NCBI RefSeq assembly: GCF_022539665.2 | Contig: NC_081332.1 | Location: forward strand, 5,595,803 to 5,659,802 | From: Daphnia carinata | Lineage: Eukaryota; Arthropoda; Branchiopoda; Diplostraca; Daphniidae | Length of the DNA stretch: 64,000 bases | Direction: 5' to 3' | In this document: piece after piece, positions 49,925 through 62,346 of the stretch | Position numbering within the stretch: the stretch's first letter is position 1 | How the letters are laid out: each line of letters begins with the position of its first letter | Notes under the pieces: model-generated | The model's input: the letters and a program-made list of their open reading frames with translations, nothing else | Told to the model about the DNA's origin: nothing | Database searches by the model: none | Program-made: the position numbers and the translations under genes

Positions 49925-51662
49925 ATGGCGTTCTCTTGTACCCCACGTGGTTTTTCTTGTCTTTCAAAAATCAGTGTCTTGTTTATTAGACCAGAAACAC
50001 GTAGATATACTCGTAGTCTTCACAGGAACCCTTTAAATATCCTAACATCGGAGGAAGCAAGAAAATCTAGCAGAAAGCCATCACTGGTTTACCATGATTC
50101 GATCAGTGATGCTGCAAACAAACAAGTACAGCAAACGACACATAAAAACATTCGAGTTGAACATACTAGCCTGAAAATCACAAAGTATGAGCAGGTCGAT
50201 GACTCTACTGTATCGACAAAGAATCCAAGAAGTGCATTAAGCTCCCATCTCAGTTCTAATCCAAAAAAGACTGCCATTACCAGTACAACAAAAAAAGTTC
50301 CAAAATCTGGTAGAATGACTGTATATTCAAATGGAGAAGAATTGGAAGTGGATATTGTGGCAGAAAAGTTAGTTGCGGAGAGAACATTGAGGTGCCTAAA
50401 CTGTTTAAAAAATTTTAAATTTATTTTATTATTTATTATTTCCCTGCGTACTTGCTTCTTATGTTTCAGCTCACTTATCCAAAATGTTAAGTCTACCAAA
50501 GCAAGGCAGGCATCAGGGAAAATCCTATTAGAAGGAGAACGTTTAATATCTGATGCAATGTGTGCAGGAGTACATGCTGAAGCAATTTTCTTCAGCAATA
50601 TTAAACTATTAACCACCCTACCTTTGAAAAGTCATACATCTACGAAGCTTTACCAGGTGAACCAAGCTAAAATCCAACTTTGGTCAGATCTGATAACTAG
50701 TCCTGGCATTATGGGTAGGATAGCGCCAGTTACTACTCTTATTCTGATCTAAAAAATTATTTTGTTTCTTTCCCTATGAAGGTGTCTTTGATGTGAGCAA
50801 CCTGCAAAACTCCAGTTTTAATGAAGATATCCCATTAACAATAATATGTGATAATGTTAGAGACCCTGGAAATATGGGCACTCTCATAAGATGTGCAGCA
50901 GCAGCAGGTTGTAAAATGCTTGTTACCACACCAGGTATTCTGCAATGTATACGGCTTAATTGTTTTATACTAACAGTGGATATATATTTCTCAGATTGTG
51001 TTGATGTTTGGGATTCCAAGGTTCTTCGGGCTGCCTCTGGAGCACATTTTAGAACAAAATTATCTCTAAACGTGGATTGGGATTTGATTGCTGGAAACTT
51101 CGTTACACAGGATGATACTGTTCTATTGGCAGATTCTTGTGTTCAAGAAATCTCTACGACATCGCACCTAGTCGACGGAAAAAACACTTTAGGCAGTCAA
51201 CTGTCATGGCTGGAAAGAGAACATAGCGCAAAAGCTAAAAGTGTAGAAATTCTCGTAAACGGAAATGCCCTATTGCGCGATTCATCTTATTTAGATGAAA
51301 AAAATCTTCGAATTTATAAAAACTTGCCGCTACCCCATTGTGCATATGACAAGTTAAATCTAGATGCTGCTTCCATTACTTTGGTTATTGGCGGAGAAAC
51401 TCATGGCCTTAGTTCTGCAGCCCACAAATTGGCGCACGACCATGGGGGTTTAAAGGTACAACGAATGAACTGAACCTACGATAAGGTGAAGCACTGCCGA
51501 ACACGTTTCTTTCTTTATTCTATAATTTATCAGGTTTTCATTCCACTGGCGAACGAAGTAAACAGCTTGAATGCTGGTGTAGCCATGGGTATCTTGGTAT
51601 ATGAAGTACGACGACTGTTCCTACAAAAAAAGAAAACAACTTCTGAAACGCAAAAAACATAA
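49925..51662 (+). CDS. MRM3: MRM3, mitochondrial 16S rRNA 2'-O-methyltransferase
   Basis: MRM3 (RNMTL1) is a SpoU-family enzyme that 2'-O-methylates a guanosine in the A-loop of mitochondrial large rRNA. Five exons join in phase: 49925-50391, 50470-50714, 50782-50934, 50995-51455 and 51534-51662, giving 484 residues. The N-terminus is basic and free of acidic residues for the first 20 or so, as expected for import.The SpoU substrate-binding part has SGKILLEGERLISDAM. Motif 1 is NVRDPGNMGTLIRCAAAAG, motif 2 VIGGETHGLS and motif 3 IPLANEVNSLNAGVAMGI, so the trefoil-knot SAM site is complete. The first ATG in frame is used; upstream codons in frame are non-ATG. Introns are 60 to 80 bp. Confidence 0.93.
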
Positions 51663-52408
51663 CAAAACAACATTACATTTAGTGCCAATACATTATGCAA
51701 TGCAAGAAATTGGTTGTGCTTTTCTGACCAACGGTCAATTCTGAAGTCGTCAATTAGTTTGCGTTGTAGAAACCAGAATAGGTTTCTCTAACTAAGTTTC
51801 CGACGTGTGACCTAAAGGGCGATGGCTAAACCTGGCCAAACCTAGCGCTCGGCCTTGTGTTGAGCGGATCGATTTATTGCTGATCGGGCAGATCATTTCG
51901 GGTTGGGGGCGGGTTAATCGGGTTATGGATTTTCTTTTTTGTTTCCCATTTCTTAGGCGTGGTCGGGCTCACGGTTGTGTAATCAGTTTCTTTATCGATA
52001 GTTGTCCACATAACCGATCATCGGTAAGCCAATCAAAAGACTTTTTTAAGTAGTATCTTCTAAGCCGCCATTCTACAAGATAACGCCGGATCTTCGGGAT
52101 TGAACTCTCCGCGACCGGAACAGACCCGATCAACCATTTTTCGGGGCGGATCGTAGCCCCTGCCAAACACCCCAATGTCCTCAAACCGACCAGCAGCTTT
52201 GAAATACAAAGGACCAGGGTGGGATGAGGCTTCATCCTCCGTTATGGTCTAAGGGACCGGACATCATATTAAGCCCTCACTCTTTACTATCAGTTGCAGA
52301 CGGCATTGAGAAATTGCGAAAGCAAGAATATTTTCTGCGAGAGTTTATAGTTTTCCACGCGTGTTTTTCCTATTATTCGAACTAGAATTTCGTAAACTTG
52401 GCCAGAAA
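51663..52408. other. upstream region of strawberry notch
   Basis: 3' flank of MRM3 on the left, promoter and 5' UTR of strawberry notch on the right. A DRE-type TATCGATA is at 51993-52000. The minus-strand open frame at 51969-52235 shows no coding features. Confidence 0.5.
51993..52000. promoter_or_regulatory. DRE-type motif TATCGATA
   Basis: About 410 bp upstream of the strawberry notch ATG, within TTTATCGATAGTTGTCCA, nearly the same extended sequence as at 34831. Confidence 0.45.
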
Positions 52409-55400
52409 ATGTCATTGAGAAAGGCGGTGAGTGTCATTTATAACTTTATTTCAATAATAAGTATTTAGGGAAGAAAATTTGAGCTAGATAAGTTTTACGA
52501 ATTTCGCACGTTGATGAATGATCCAATATTCATCTGATAAAAACACGTTTAATCCGATTTTGAAGTTGCTTATGTGCTTTTAAAAAACAAAAAAAAATGT
52601 TGGATTATTTTTCTTTTAATAGATGGCCACTGCCAAAGCTACAGCTGCTGCTGAATCAAAAAAGAAGAAACCGGTAGTTAAATCTAAGGCAAAAATGAAG
52701 GAAGAAGTTACCATATCATCTGATGAAAGTGATTTTGATGATGAAGATGATCCAGATTGTGTTGAAGTTCCAGGTGGGGGAAGGGATTTACAAACAATAT
52801 CCAAAATTGGTACCAGTGAGCCCAGTCTTGGTTTCCCATCCCAAACTGTTTCTATGGGTGATGGGCTAATACTTCCTAGCCCACCTACCTCAGTATTAAG
52901 AGCACCTGCACCCCAGCAACCAGGTTACGAAGTTATTCGTATACCTCCTGGTGCAGGTCCTTTTGGATTAGGAGGTGGAATTAAGCAGCAAACACCAAAT
53001 GTTATGCAACAGAAAATTAATCTCATTCGAAGTGGTCTGCCTACCACTGGAGGTGCTGTTAGAGTGAATGTACCTCTGTCAGCTGTTCAGTCTATGCTGA
53101 AATCAAATAATTTTCAAGTGAGTAAGAAATACTTTTAATACATTGGTCGTTAATTAATTTTGTTCGGCAAATAGAATTTGCAGGGGCCTACCGTAAGTAT
53201 CGCGGGAGTTGCGGGTCGTTTAGTGCAAATGCAGCAGAACGCCAACCAGCAGTTGCTCAACGCAGCAATAAGGCCAGTTGCACTTGGTCAGATTAGGACA
53301 CCACTACAACTTCAGCAACTACAGCATATGCAGCAGCAGATACCCCAGGCAAGACAAGATGAGGCTGACGACGAAAATGTTGAGGAAGAAGAAAATATGG
53401 GAGTAGCAGAGACATATGCCGATTATATGCCAACCAAAGTGAAAATTGGGCGTAAACACCCAGATCCTGTGGTTGAGACGGCCTCCTTGGCCAGCGTTGC
53501 TCCTCCTGATGTTTGGTACAAACTTGTCATTCCTGAAGAAACCATAGATAGTGGATCGCTTTCTGCACTACAGCTAGAGTCAATCACATATTCCTGCCAA
53601 CAACACGAACAGACTCTTCCTGATGGTTCACGGGCTGGCTACCTCATCGGGGATGGTGCCGGTGTTGGTAAGGGTAGAACCGTTTCAGGGATTATCTACG
53701 AGAATTACCTGAGAGGAAGGAAGAGAGCAATATGGGTTTCTGTTTCCAGCGACCTTAAATACGATGCGGAACGAGATCTACGTGACATCGGTGCTGGAAA
53801 GATCTCTGTTTATGCCCTGAACAAAATGAAGTATGCCAAAATTTCCGCTGATGTCAATGGCGGTATCAAGAAAGGTGTCATTTTCTCAACCTATTCCTCT
53901 CTTATCGGAGAATCGCAATCCGGAGGAAAGTACAGGACGCGTCTTAAACAGCTACTGCAATGGTGCGGCGAAGATTTCGATGGCGTCATTGTCTTTGACG
54001 AATGTCACCGGGCAAAAAATCTTGTACCCACTGGTTCTACAAAACCAACAAAAACGGGCTTAACCGTTCTGGAGCTGCAAAGCAAGTTACCAAAAGCTAG
54101 AGTCATTTATGCATCCGCTACCGGTGCATCAGAGCCTCGTAACATGGCCTACATGGTCCGACTAGGCCTGTGGGGCCAGGGCACTCCATTCAAAGGTTGG
54201 TAATGTTCAATGAATTTTTATACTTCATCCGCAAAACATGTTTCATCAATTTTATACGCTTTTTTGTTGCAGAATTCACTGACTTTATCACAGCTGTCGA
54301 GAAACGGGGTGTGGGCGCCATGGAAATCGTGGCGATGGAAATGAAGCATCGTGGAATGTACATTGCACGACAGCTCTCCTTCAAGGACGTCACATTCAAA
54401 GTTGATGAAGTTTCTCTTTCGCCAAAATTCATCAAAGCCTATGATGATTCTGTCAAACTGTGGGTCCAGCTGCTACAGTCCTTTACTGAAGCAGCAGAGC
54501 TTGTCAATGCTGATCCAAAAATGCGCAAAACGATGTGGGCTCAGTTTTGGTCTGCACATCAGAGATTTTTCAAGTACCTGTGTATCGCTGCCAAGGTAAA
54601 GCATGCCGTAAAGGTAGCTAGCGAGGCCGTAAAATGCGGCAAGTGCGTTGTGATCGGCCTTCAATCTACGGGAGAGGCCCGCACCCTTGAGCAAATCGAA
54701 AACGAAGGCGAACTTTCAGACTTTGTTTCGACTGCCAAAGGAGTGCTCCAAGCTTTAGTTGAGAAGCATTTCCCAGCTCCCGATCGCTCTAGAGTCCTCC
54801 GACTCTTAGGGTTAGATAAAGGGGCATCGCTGCTTGACCAGCTGGGGATCGATCCTGAATCTTATGGAAACGGTAGTGGTAAGTCCAAATAGGATTTTTA
54901 TTTTAAACTTGAAATCGACGTCATAATGCTTGATTTTATGCAGGGACTAGCGGAGGGAAAAGGAAGGCTGCACGTCCAGTCGCTGATAGAGCCAAAAAGA
55001 AAATTCGTACTTCGGATAGCGAGTCAAGTGAACAAGAACAAGAATCGGATTTAGATGTAGACGACTCGTCGTCTGAACCCTCTGATTCTGAGGATCCTGA
55101 AGCCGACGATTATAACCCGTTCGGCGGAAGCGATAATGAAGATCCGTGGTGTAGATCCGACAAAAATGGTCGCAGTAAAGGTAAATCTAGTCGTAAAACC
55201 ACGCCTTTAATTGGAATAATTAAATTACCTTGGAGTTATTTTTGTATTTAAAGTGAAAACTAAGTCAAAAAAGAAAGACAAGAAGGTGAAGGCCAAAGAA
55301 GTAAGAAAGAAAAAACCAGATTCTTCTGACGAAGAGGAAGAGGAAGTAAAAATGCCTTTTATTCCAATCCCGCGACCATCCTCTGTCCTGGAAAAAAAGG

Positions 55401-57511
55401 AAGACATATTTAATCGCCCACCACCTAAAGAAGCTCTTGACATGGCTTCGACTATCAAAGACAGACTTCTTGTGCAAATTGAACAACTAGGAGCAAATCT
55501 TCCACCGAATACGCTCGATCAGCTGATCGACGAACTAGGAGGCCCGGAAAATGTGGCTGAAATGACGGGTCGAAAGGGTCGTGTTGTCCAGAATGACGAC
55601 GGGCAGGTAAATATAGTGCTGAAACCCAAAAACAAAACCCGTTTGCTAAATTACACATTTTTATTTAGGTACAATATGAGTCTCGGTCCGAAGTCGATGT
55701 CCCATTAGAAATTCTCAACATTCGAGAGAAAGAACGCTTTATGGCTGGAGAGAAGGACGTGGCTATTATTTCCGAAGCTGCCAGCAGCGGTATTTCTCTT
55801 CAGGTACACGGTGTCAATTATTAACAAAGAATTCATTTGTGTAATTTTTTTCCTTTTATTTCCCTCTGTAAGGCTGATCGACGAGTAAAAAATCAACGTC
55901 GACGCGTTCATATTACTCTAGAGTTGCCATGGAGCGCTGATCGTGCTGTTCAGCAATTTGGTCGTACTCACAGGAGTAATCAAGTATGTGTACATTGTAG
56001 AAAGCACGAAAAAGCAATGTTTATAGTCTGGTTGAATTTGGTAGGTCAGCGCTCCCGAGTATATTTTCCTGATCTCTGATTTGGCCGGTGAGAGGCGATT
56101 CGCGTCGATTGTCGCCAAACGTCTTGAAAGCCTTGGTGCGCTCACCCACGGTGATCGACGTGCCACTGAATCACGTGATCTCAGTCAGTTCAACATTGAC
56201 ACTAAATACGGTCGAGCGGCACTCGATGCTACAATGAAAGCTGTAATGGGTTACGAAGTACCCGTTGTTCCTCCCCCAGCCGACTATAAAGGAGAATTTT
56301 TCAAGGGTGTGTTCCATCTTCTCTGGCTTTAGAAAATAATATTTCGATATTAAACACGTTTTTTTTTTCGTGTAGATGTTGCCGGAGCATTAGTTGGTGT
56401 TGGTTTGATTTGTAACAGCGAGACGAATCCTGGCGTGCTGGCTCTCGATAAAGATTACGCGAATATTTCAAAATTCCTAAATCGAATACTGGGTATGCCA
56501 GTTGATCTGCAAAATAGGCTTTTCCAGTATTTCACGGACACATTGGCAGCCATAGTCATTCAGGCAAAGAAATCTGGTCGCTTTGACCTGGGTATTCTGG
56601 ATTTGGGCTCCGGCCAGGACGATGTCCGGCGCACAAAACTGTACACATTTACCACCCGCCATCCTACGGGAACGGCGAAAATTGAACTACACACTTTTGA
56701 AGTTGAACGTGGAATGACGTGGGAAGAGGCTAAAGACAAAACTAGTGTTCTCTTCGGAGATCACGAGGGATTCTATGTGTCGAAAGAGGTAAAGTGAATT
56801 GGAAGACCCTGCTAGTCGAATTTTGTTTAAAATTATTCATTTTCTTGGCCTCTATAGAGTCGCTACCTGAAGCAAACTCCATCCTTAGTCGTGCAGAGTG
56901 GCACTGCGGCACGTCGTGGAGTTGACAAAGGCGAGTCTCTGTACACGATCTCGCGGCCCAACACGGGTCTGCAACTCCGACAGGAATCCCTAGGAGAAAT
57001 TAAAAAGAAATACAAGAAGATTGACGCGGAAGAAGCCGAGCCATTATGGATTGATTTGTTTAACTCGTCAAAAACCAACTGCATGCACATCCATTGGTTG
57101 GTGATTTAGCCGTTTCCGAATGGCAACACAATATTAAAATAATTTTATGTATTTAGGTTTGGAAAGTGTCGTCAAAAGACTCTGGGTGTTGATTGTCAAT
57201 TTGGTCTTCGGCAGCGGACTTACAATGTATTGTCAGGCTCGGTGTTGTCTGTCTGGACAAAAGTCGAGGCGGTCTTGAGTGCAAATTTTGGAGGGAAAAT
57301 GCAGGTAGGATTTCCTGAATTTTTATTTTATTTTTATTTATTTTAGATTGCTATGCGTTGTTTCTAACAAAGCATCTGCTTTTTTCAGGTGGTACGGTTG
57401 CGAAGTGGAGGAATTAGGATTGTCGGTACTGTCGTTCCAAGCAGCTGTATGCCGCAGATAATAAAATTGCTGACGGAGGAGTCCGAGAACGTCAGCGAGG
57501 AAGTGTTCTAG
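52409..57511 (+). CDS. sno: strawberry notch (SBNO) helicase-like coregulator
   Basis: Strawberry notch is a nuclear DExH helicase-like protein that works with Notch and EGFR signalling in Drosophila. Thirteen exons join in phase: 52409-52426, 52623-53117, 53175-54195, 54273-54878, 54944-55180, 55254-55606, 55669-55803, 55873-55983, 56045-56306, 56376-56788, 56858-57096, 57157-57304 and 57389-57511, giving 1386 residues, close to human SBNO1. The helicase N-lobe has the P-loop-like [14 protein letters not shown] (about 330) and the DExH box [12 protein letters not shown] (about 446). The second lobe holds [16 protein letters not shown] and [11 protein letters not shown]. Exon 1 codes only MSLRKA; a second ATG opens exon 2 directly. 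Ser/Glu/Lys-rich linkers occur at 1-45 and in exons 5-6. Exon 3 could also start 9 bases later. Confidence 0.95.
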
Positions 57512-58470
57512 TAATTACGTCTCCCCCGGTTTTTGCCAAGTTCTCTTTCGGTTGGAGCGAATCCATGTCACCGAGACCAATCGTTGTGTTCTTCGGCAAA
57601 CAAGCTTTTTATGTACCTGCCGAATTGAAAGCGTCGCATCAATCGAGTCTGGTGCCCCTGGATTCCATCCTCCGCGTAGCTCATCCGTTCTAAACTGTTT
57701 TGGTTGTTTCCATTTGCCAGTTTTTTTTCTTTTTTTTTCTTTTTCTTTTTTTGGCTTCCGTTCAACTTTTCGGTCTGGAACAAACATTTGTGCGTGTAAG
57801 TTTTGTCAAGTTCTTTTGGGTTTATTATACAAAACTCTGCTGCCTCTTGTTTCAGTTCGCAACTCGAGATACTAAATCTCTAATTCGTGAGATGAACCCA
57901 GGGTATCAATAAATTAATTTCTTTCTTCGTATTCTATCGCGTTCGTTATCTTTATTTTCTAAAAACTATTCCAATTGAAAAAAATGGATTGTTCTTTCAT
58001 TCTAACAACGAGCATGTCTACACGTAACAGAAATATTTAAAAATAGATTAGGCAAACTCTAGAGTTGTAGATTGTTCTCTCGAAATTTGGCAACATTCCC
58101 GGCATCTAGCCCTTTACAGTTTGCTAGTGTGTTGAATTTCAAGAGCAAGTATGTCCTGTCAAAAGTGTTATCTTAATTTAAGAGCTTAACTTTATTGAGT
58201 TAAATATGTAGTAGTTGGTATAATGAACCATCGTGCCTCAAAATGCTAACCCGGTCTTGTAAATTCAGTCGCAATTTCCGTACTTTTGTAACTGTTGAGG
58301 AAATGCTCGGTTGTGTGTCGGTTTTTTTTTACCGACAAGTACAAGGGAAATCTTCTAGTGTTCCCTTAGACTTTCTAATTTGATAATAAATTTCTCTCTG
58401 AAATTTCATGTTCTTTCTTTCTGTTTTAAGTTTTTCAGATCTTTTTGCTTGCTGGACAGTTGGTTTTGTC
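57512..58470. other. 3' UTR of strawberry notch and promoter of the next gene
   Basis: AATAAA at 57908-57913 is a likely polyadenylation signal for strawberry notch, giving a UTR of about 400 bp with a T-rich middle. The right half leads into the GTPase gene; a TTTTTCAG at 58431-58438 could be an acceptor for an upstream non-coding exon. Confidence 0.55.
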
Positions 58471-61400
58471 ATGTCTGGAAGAGTCAAACGTCAAGGTGGT
58501 TCTAGTGCAGTGTTAGAGCAGGCTACTCTCTCCATAAATGAAAGAATTCTGAAAGAGTGCCACACACTGTACACAGATGCAGATAAAGGTATGTACTGCA
58601 ATATATAAATGGCTGGAAAGACATAAAAGAATAAATAGTTAAGTCTGATAGACACATTTGGATTTTATGGTTTGAATAGAAAACTAATATGTAGCATCCT
58701 GGACAGTAGCGTCAGAGTAACATATAGCAAATAACTAGTTCAAAATCTAATAAAGCAACCTGGGGTTGGAATAGTAATAATTCTTGAACAACAAAGTAGT
58801 TGGGTTCTTTCTATGTGACAAGGATTTCATATCTAACTCTTGCACACAGAATGGTTCATTATACATCCTCTTAACAGAACTGAAATCAGCAAGTTGTTAT
58901 CATGTATACTACAGATGCTCTTAACCTCTAGGCAAAGGTTTTTAACGCAGGGATACGAAACGGGCATGGAAAGTCGAGGGGAGATTAGACCAACGAAAAC
59001 AAAATATCATATTTCATCACCTTATCTGTTAAATTTCATCCTCATTTATCGGGATTATGTTTCTGCATTTTAGAGAGAAAATCAAATATTCTACTTTAGG
59101 AAACAAAGTTTGGTACTTTTATAATAAAGTTATCTTTTTTCTTAGGCCTTGTACGCATTGCTGAAGAAGTCGGTTTGAATTTACTTGCTCCTCGGAAAAA
59201 AATCACCGTAATTCTTATTGGCAACCATTCTGCTGGCAAATCATCGTTTATAAACTGGTAACTATAATCTTTACGAAAGATTATAAACCATCTTTTATAC
59301 TCTTATTTCTTTCTTCAAGGTACATCGAGGAACATGTTCAACGCACAGGAGTCGCGATTGAAACGCAAGGGTTTACCTTTGTTACGAGCGGACGCAAGCG
59401 TGAATCACTCACTGTAAAATTAATGTGTCACTACCGCCAAAGTTTAAATGATTCAAAATCCATCTTTTCTTAATTTACCAGGGCAATGCCACTCTGCATT
59501 TATATCCGCATTTCAAACCGCTGCAAGAAATCCCTGGTAAGAATTTACAGATAAGGAAAAAGACTCGTCACTTTAAAGGTTCGAGGTAGCACGGGTTAAC
59601 GACAAACTATGTAGACGTTATCGATCGGCAGCATCAACAAGATCCAATTTATTTTGAAAAAAGCAGTGTTAGGATATCTTTTACGGAGGTTGTGGTCGGT
59701 GTGCAACCGGATCAGTGTTCTTTGGCGGTCTAAGAGGTTTCCTCTGCTATTTCGTTCCTACCGCAAACTTCCAGGACGCAGCTGTTCTGCACTGCGGTGT
59801 TATTCCCTTTTCAACTAAGCACTTCGTTTTGAACCGCCTCGGTACTTCGCTTTATTCAGTAGTCTCTCCCACCCATGCTATATCCACTACATATCCTGAC
59901 TGTTCGATAAACGGTTAGCGCAGTATCGATAGCCCGATCCAATTCCCTTATCAGCAGTAGCCAACCGCTTCCTTTTAGGAAGGGCTTCCTTGCCCTACTC
60001 CGCCCACCCTCCTCTCCCCTTTTTTTCTTTTCACACGCTGTAGCGGTCCCCACTCCGATTCTCGCTGTACATAGAAGTACTTTATAAATGCCAGACCGCT
60101 AACCCGACTTTATTTCATTCTCTTGCCGACAGCAAAACCGTCAGCTTGGGAACATGGCTTCTATTTTTCGAGTAACTTTCCTATTCTATCCTAGTAGTTG
60201 TTTCATGTCAAAAGTTTCTGACGTTTTCTTTGAATTACCTTCGTTTTAATGCCCGTTGCAGTGGTAGCAATTGCCTATTTATTTCGTTCCTGTGTTGGGT
60301 CGGTCCTTCCCGGGGCACCTTGCCGTTAAGTAGTTGAGCACGCGAGCTGCCCAGTGAAGGGCTTTCCGAATCAGGAGAATGACCACCGTTTCGTTTGAGG
60401 CTGTTTTATTCTTGTCATTATTCTTGACACGTTATTATTTGGAAGGCTAAAGTAATGTTGTTTTTTTGTTTTTTTTTCAATTCACGTGTTTTAACAGGTG
60501 TGGTGGATTACCTCACTACCGAAATCTCTACTTCTAAGCAGAAGAAATTTAGCCTGGTGACATTTGTTGACACTCCCGGCCTGGTTGATGGTGACATGAA
60601 ATATCCATTCGATGTCAACGAATCCATTCAGTGGCTTGGTAAGCTTTGCATTGATGACTTCATTTTCCTGCCTGACTAATCACTTGTTTCATTTCATATT
60701 TTTTTTCCCAGGCGAACTAGCGGATTTAATCTTTGTTTTCTTTGACCCAATCGGCCAAGCGCTGTGCAAGCGAACGCTCAATCTCGTTGAGCAGTTGAAC
60801 ATCCGTCACCCAGAACGCCTTCGGTTTTATCTTTCGAAAGCGGATGAAGCTGGAACGGAATCCGATAGGCAGAGGTTGGTTTTCTTTTCATTATTCTCTT
60901 TAATGCACTGGATAGCGTTAACAAGCTGTATCCTCTTTTTAAAATTGTTATTTATCTAATACTTATTTTTAAAAATAAAGAGTCATGATGCAGATCGTTC
61001 AGGAATTGTGTAAACGCCCTGGCCTCAACAAAACGGGTTTTGACATGCCCACAATCTATATCCCTAACCCTAACAAGGTTAAATGGTGTTTTAAATTTAA
61101 GCTCGCAGAAAAGATTCTGCTCCTTATTTCTAAGTAATGCTTTTAATCAACAGCTTGTCCGCTGCGTCAACCAAATCGAGGATGTCTGTAAAGATATTGA
61201 AAAGACTATCAACCAGACGATTCAAAATACGCTAAACACGTTGGAGAAAGATTGCGAAAAGATTGCTCAAATTGTCGATAAGCAGATTGAGGATGATAAC
61301 AATGCTAAATCGTACAATCTGAGGGCCTCTGGAAAAGGTGAGTGAGCTTAAACTGCAAATTAAAGAATCCCTTTTTTAAAATGTTTATTTGGCTTTAGGG

Positions 61401-61846
61401 ATTATGTTCATGTTGTTGGGCCTCATCATACCAGTAATGCTCATCATCAATTTTATGGTTTCTAACGCATCCCGCGAGTTGCTTGTCTCTTTACTTGGAG
61501 AAAATGGTGCCGATATGCTTCGTCTCTACCTGGTAACAGTTTCGTCTTGTTTCATGGCTGAAATTCGAGATTTCATTTGTTTTTCTTCTACTAGTCGCCG
61601 ATTCGTCAGTTTTGGGATCTTGTTCCTGAAGAATCTCATCTGACAACCTTAATGGTTCTCATCGGCTTGTCATTGGTGCTACTTGGATTGGCTCGTTGGT
61701 CAACCCGTCTGAAGCCGACACTTTCACGCAGTCAAAAACGGCGTTTAGCCGATCACCGTGAATTTGTACAGACGGTTGTCAAAGCTAAAAAGAAGACTCT
61801 GTATCAAGACTACCTTCAGCAAAGTGTTGCAGAGCATGATCTTTGA
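58471..61846 (+). CDS. dynamin-like GTPase with two C-terminal membrane helices
   Basis: Ten exons join in phase: 58471-58588, 59146-59257, 59320-59413, 59482-59536, 60498-60638, 60712-60874, 60981-61077, 61154-61337, 61399-61532 and 61595-61846, giving 449 residues. GTPase motifs are complete: G1 GNHSAGKS (65-72), G3 DTPG (151-154) and G4 SKAD (215-218). The G domain resembles the EHD/sarcalumenin branch of dynamin-like proteins. Residues about 255-315 are a coiled coil. Helix 1 (about 322-342, LLGLIIPVMLIINFM) and helix 2 (about 382-400, LMVLIGLSLVLLGLA) would anchor it in a membrane, with a basic tail. I do not know a named gene. An upstream in-frame ATG at 58408 exists; 58471 is preferred because an acceptor-like CAG lies between. 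Intron 4 is about 960 bp, far longer than the others. Confidence 0.85.
59537..60497 (+). promoter_or_regulatory. long intron with possible internal promoter
   Basis: Intron 4 of the GTPase gene contains a DRE-type TATCGATA (59924-59931), a TATA-type TTTATAAATG (TATAAA at 60083-60088) and, about 70 bp further, AACATGGCTTC with a donor-like GTAACT 18 bases after the ATG. This could be an alternative first exon, but its phase does not fit exon 5 directly, so it is unproven. Confidence 0.3.
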
Positions 61847-62346
61847 ATTTCATCATAGATATTATTGTTAACCATAATTGTGGTTGGACAGCTCATCACT
61901 AGACTTTGTATTCATCGACCCTCTATGACAGTCTGTGCCTTCCAAAAAATTTTCGTGAACAAAGGCACATCTTGCATAATATGCGTCATGGTTCCCTTCA
62001 CTCCTCTTTAGATCGTGCATTCCCCCGAAAATTGTTTTTCCTAAATTTTGAATGCCAATTTATCCTGTTAGTAAAAAAAAAAAAAGAATGGCCCCTTTAT
62101 TCCATCAAAACCTTGTGATGTTTAACCACCTATTTTCTTCTGGAGATTGCGATCCCTCTATATCTTGCGTGAAATACAATTTAGTTGATGCGGTGAAAAA
62201 AAAAATAGAATAATGCAAATAATTTTATATCGCGCATTTGTTGGAACGCCCAAGAAAAATGTACAACAGGTAAGTGAAACTAACTTTTTAACACATTAAA
62301 AGATATAAAAGAAAACACATGAGTTCATTTTTAAAATATTTATAGA
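61847..62346. other. convergent 3' region, GTPase / NKCC
   Basis: 500 bp between the two stop codons, AT-rich. A-rich stretches near 62075 and 62190. No further feature seen. Confidence 0.6.

Noticed and set aside
51969-52235. 88-codon minus-strand ORF in the strawberry notch promoter
   Set aside because: No domain, no exon partners, and it covers the DRE-bearing promoter region.
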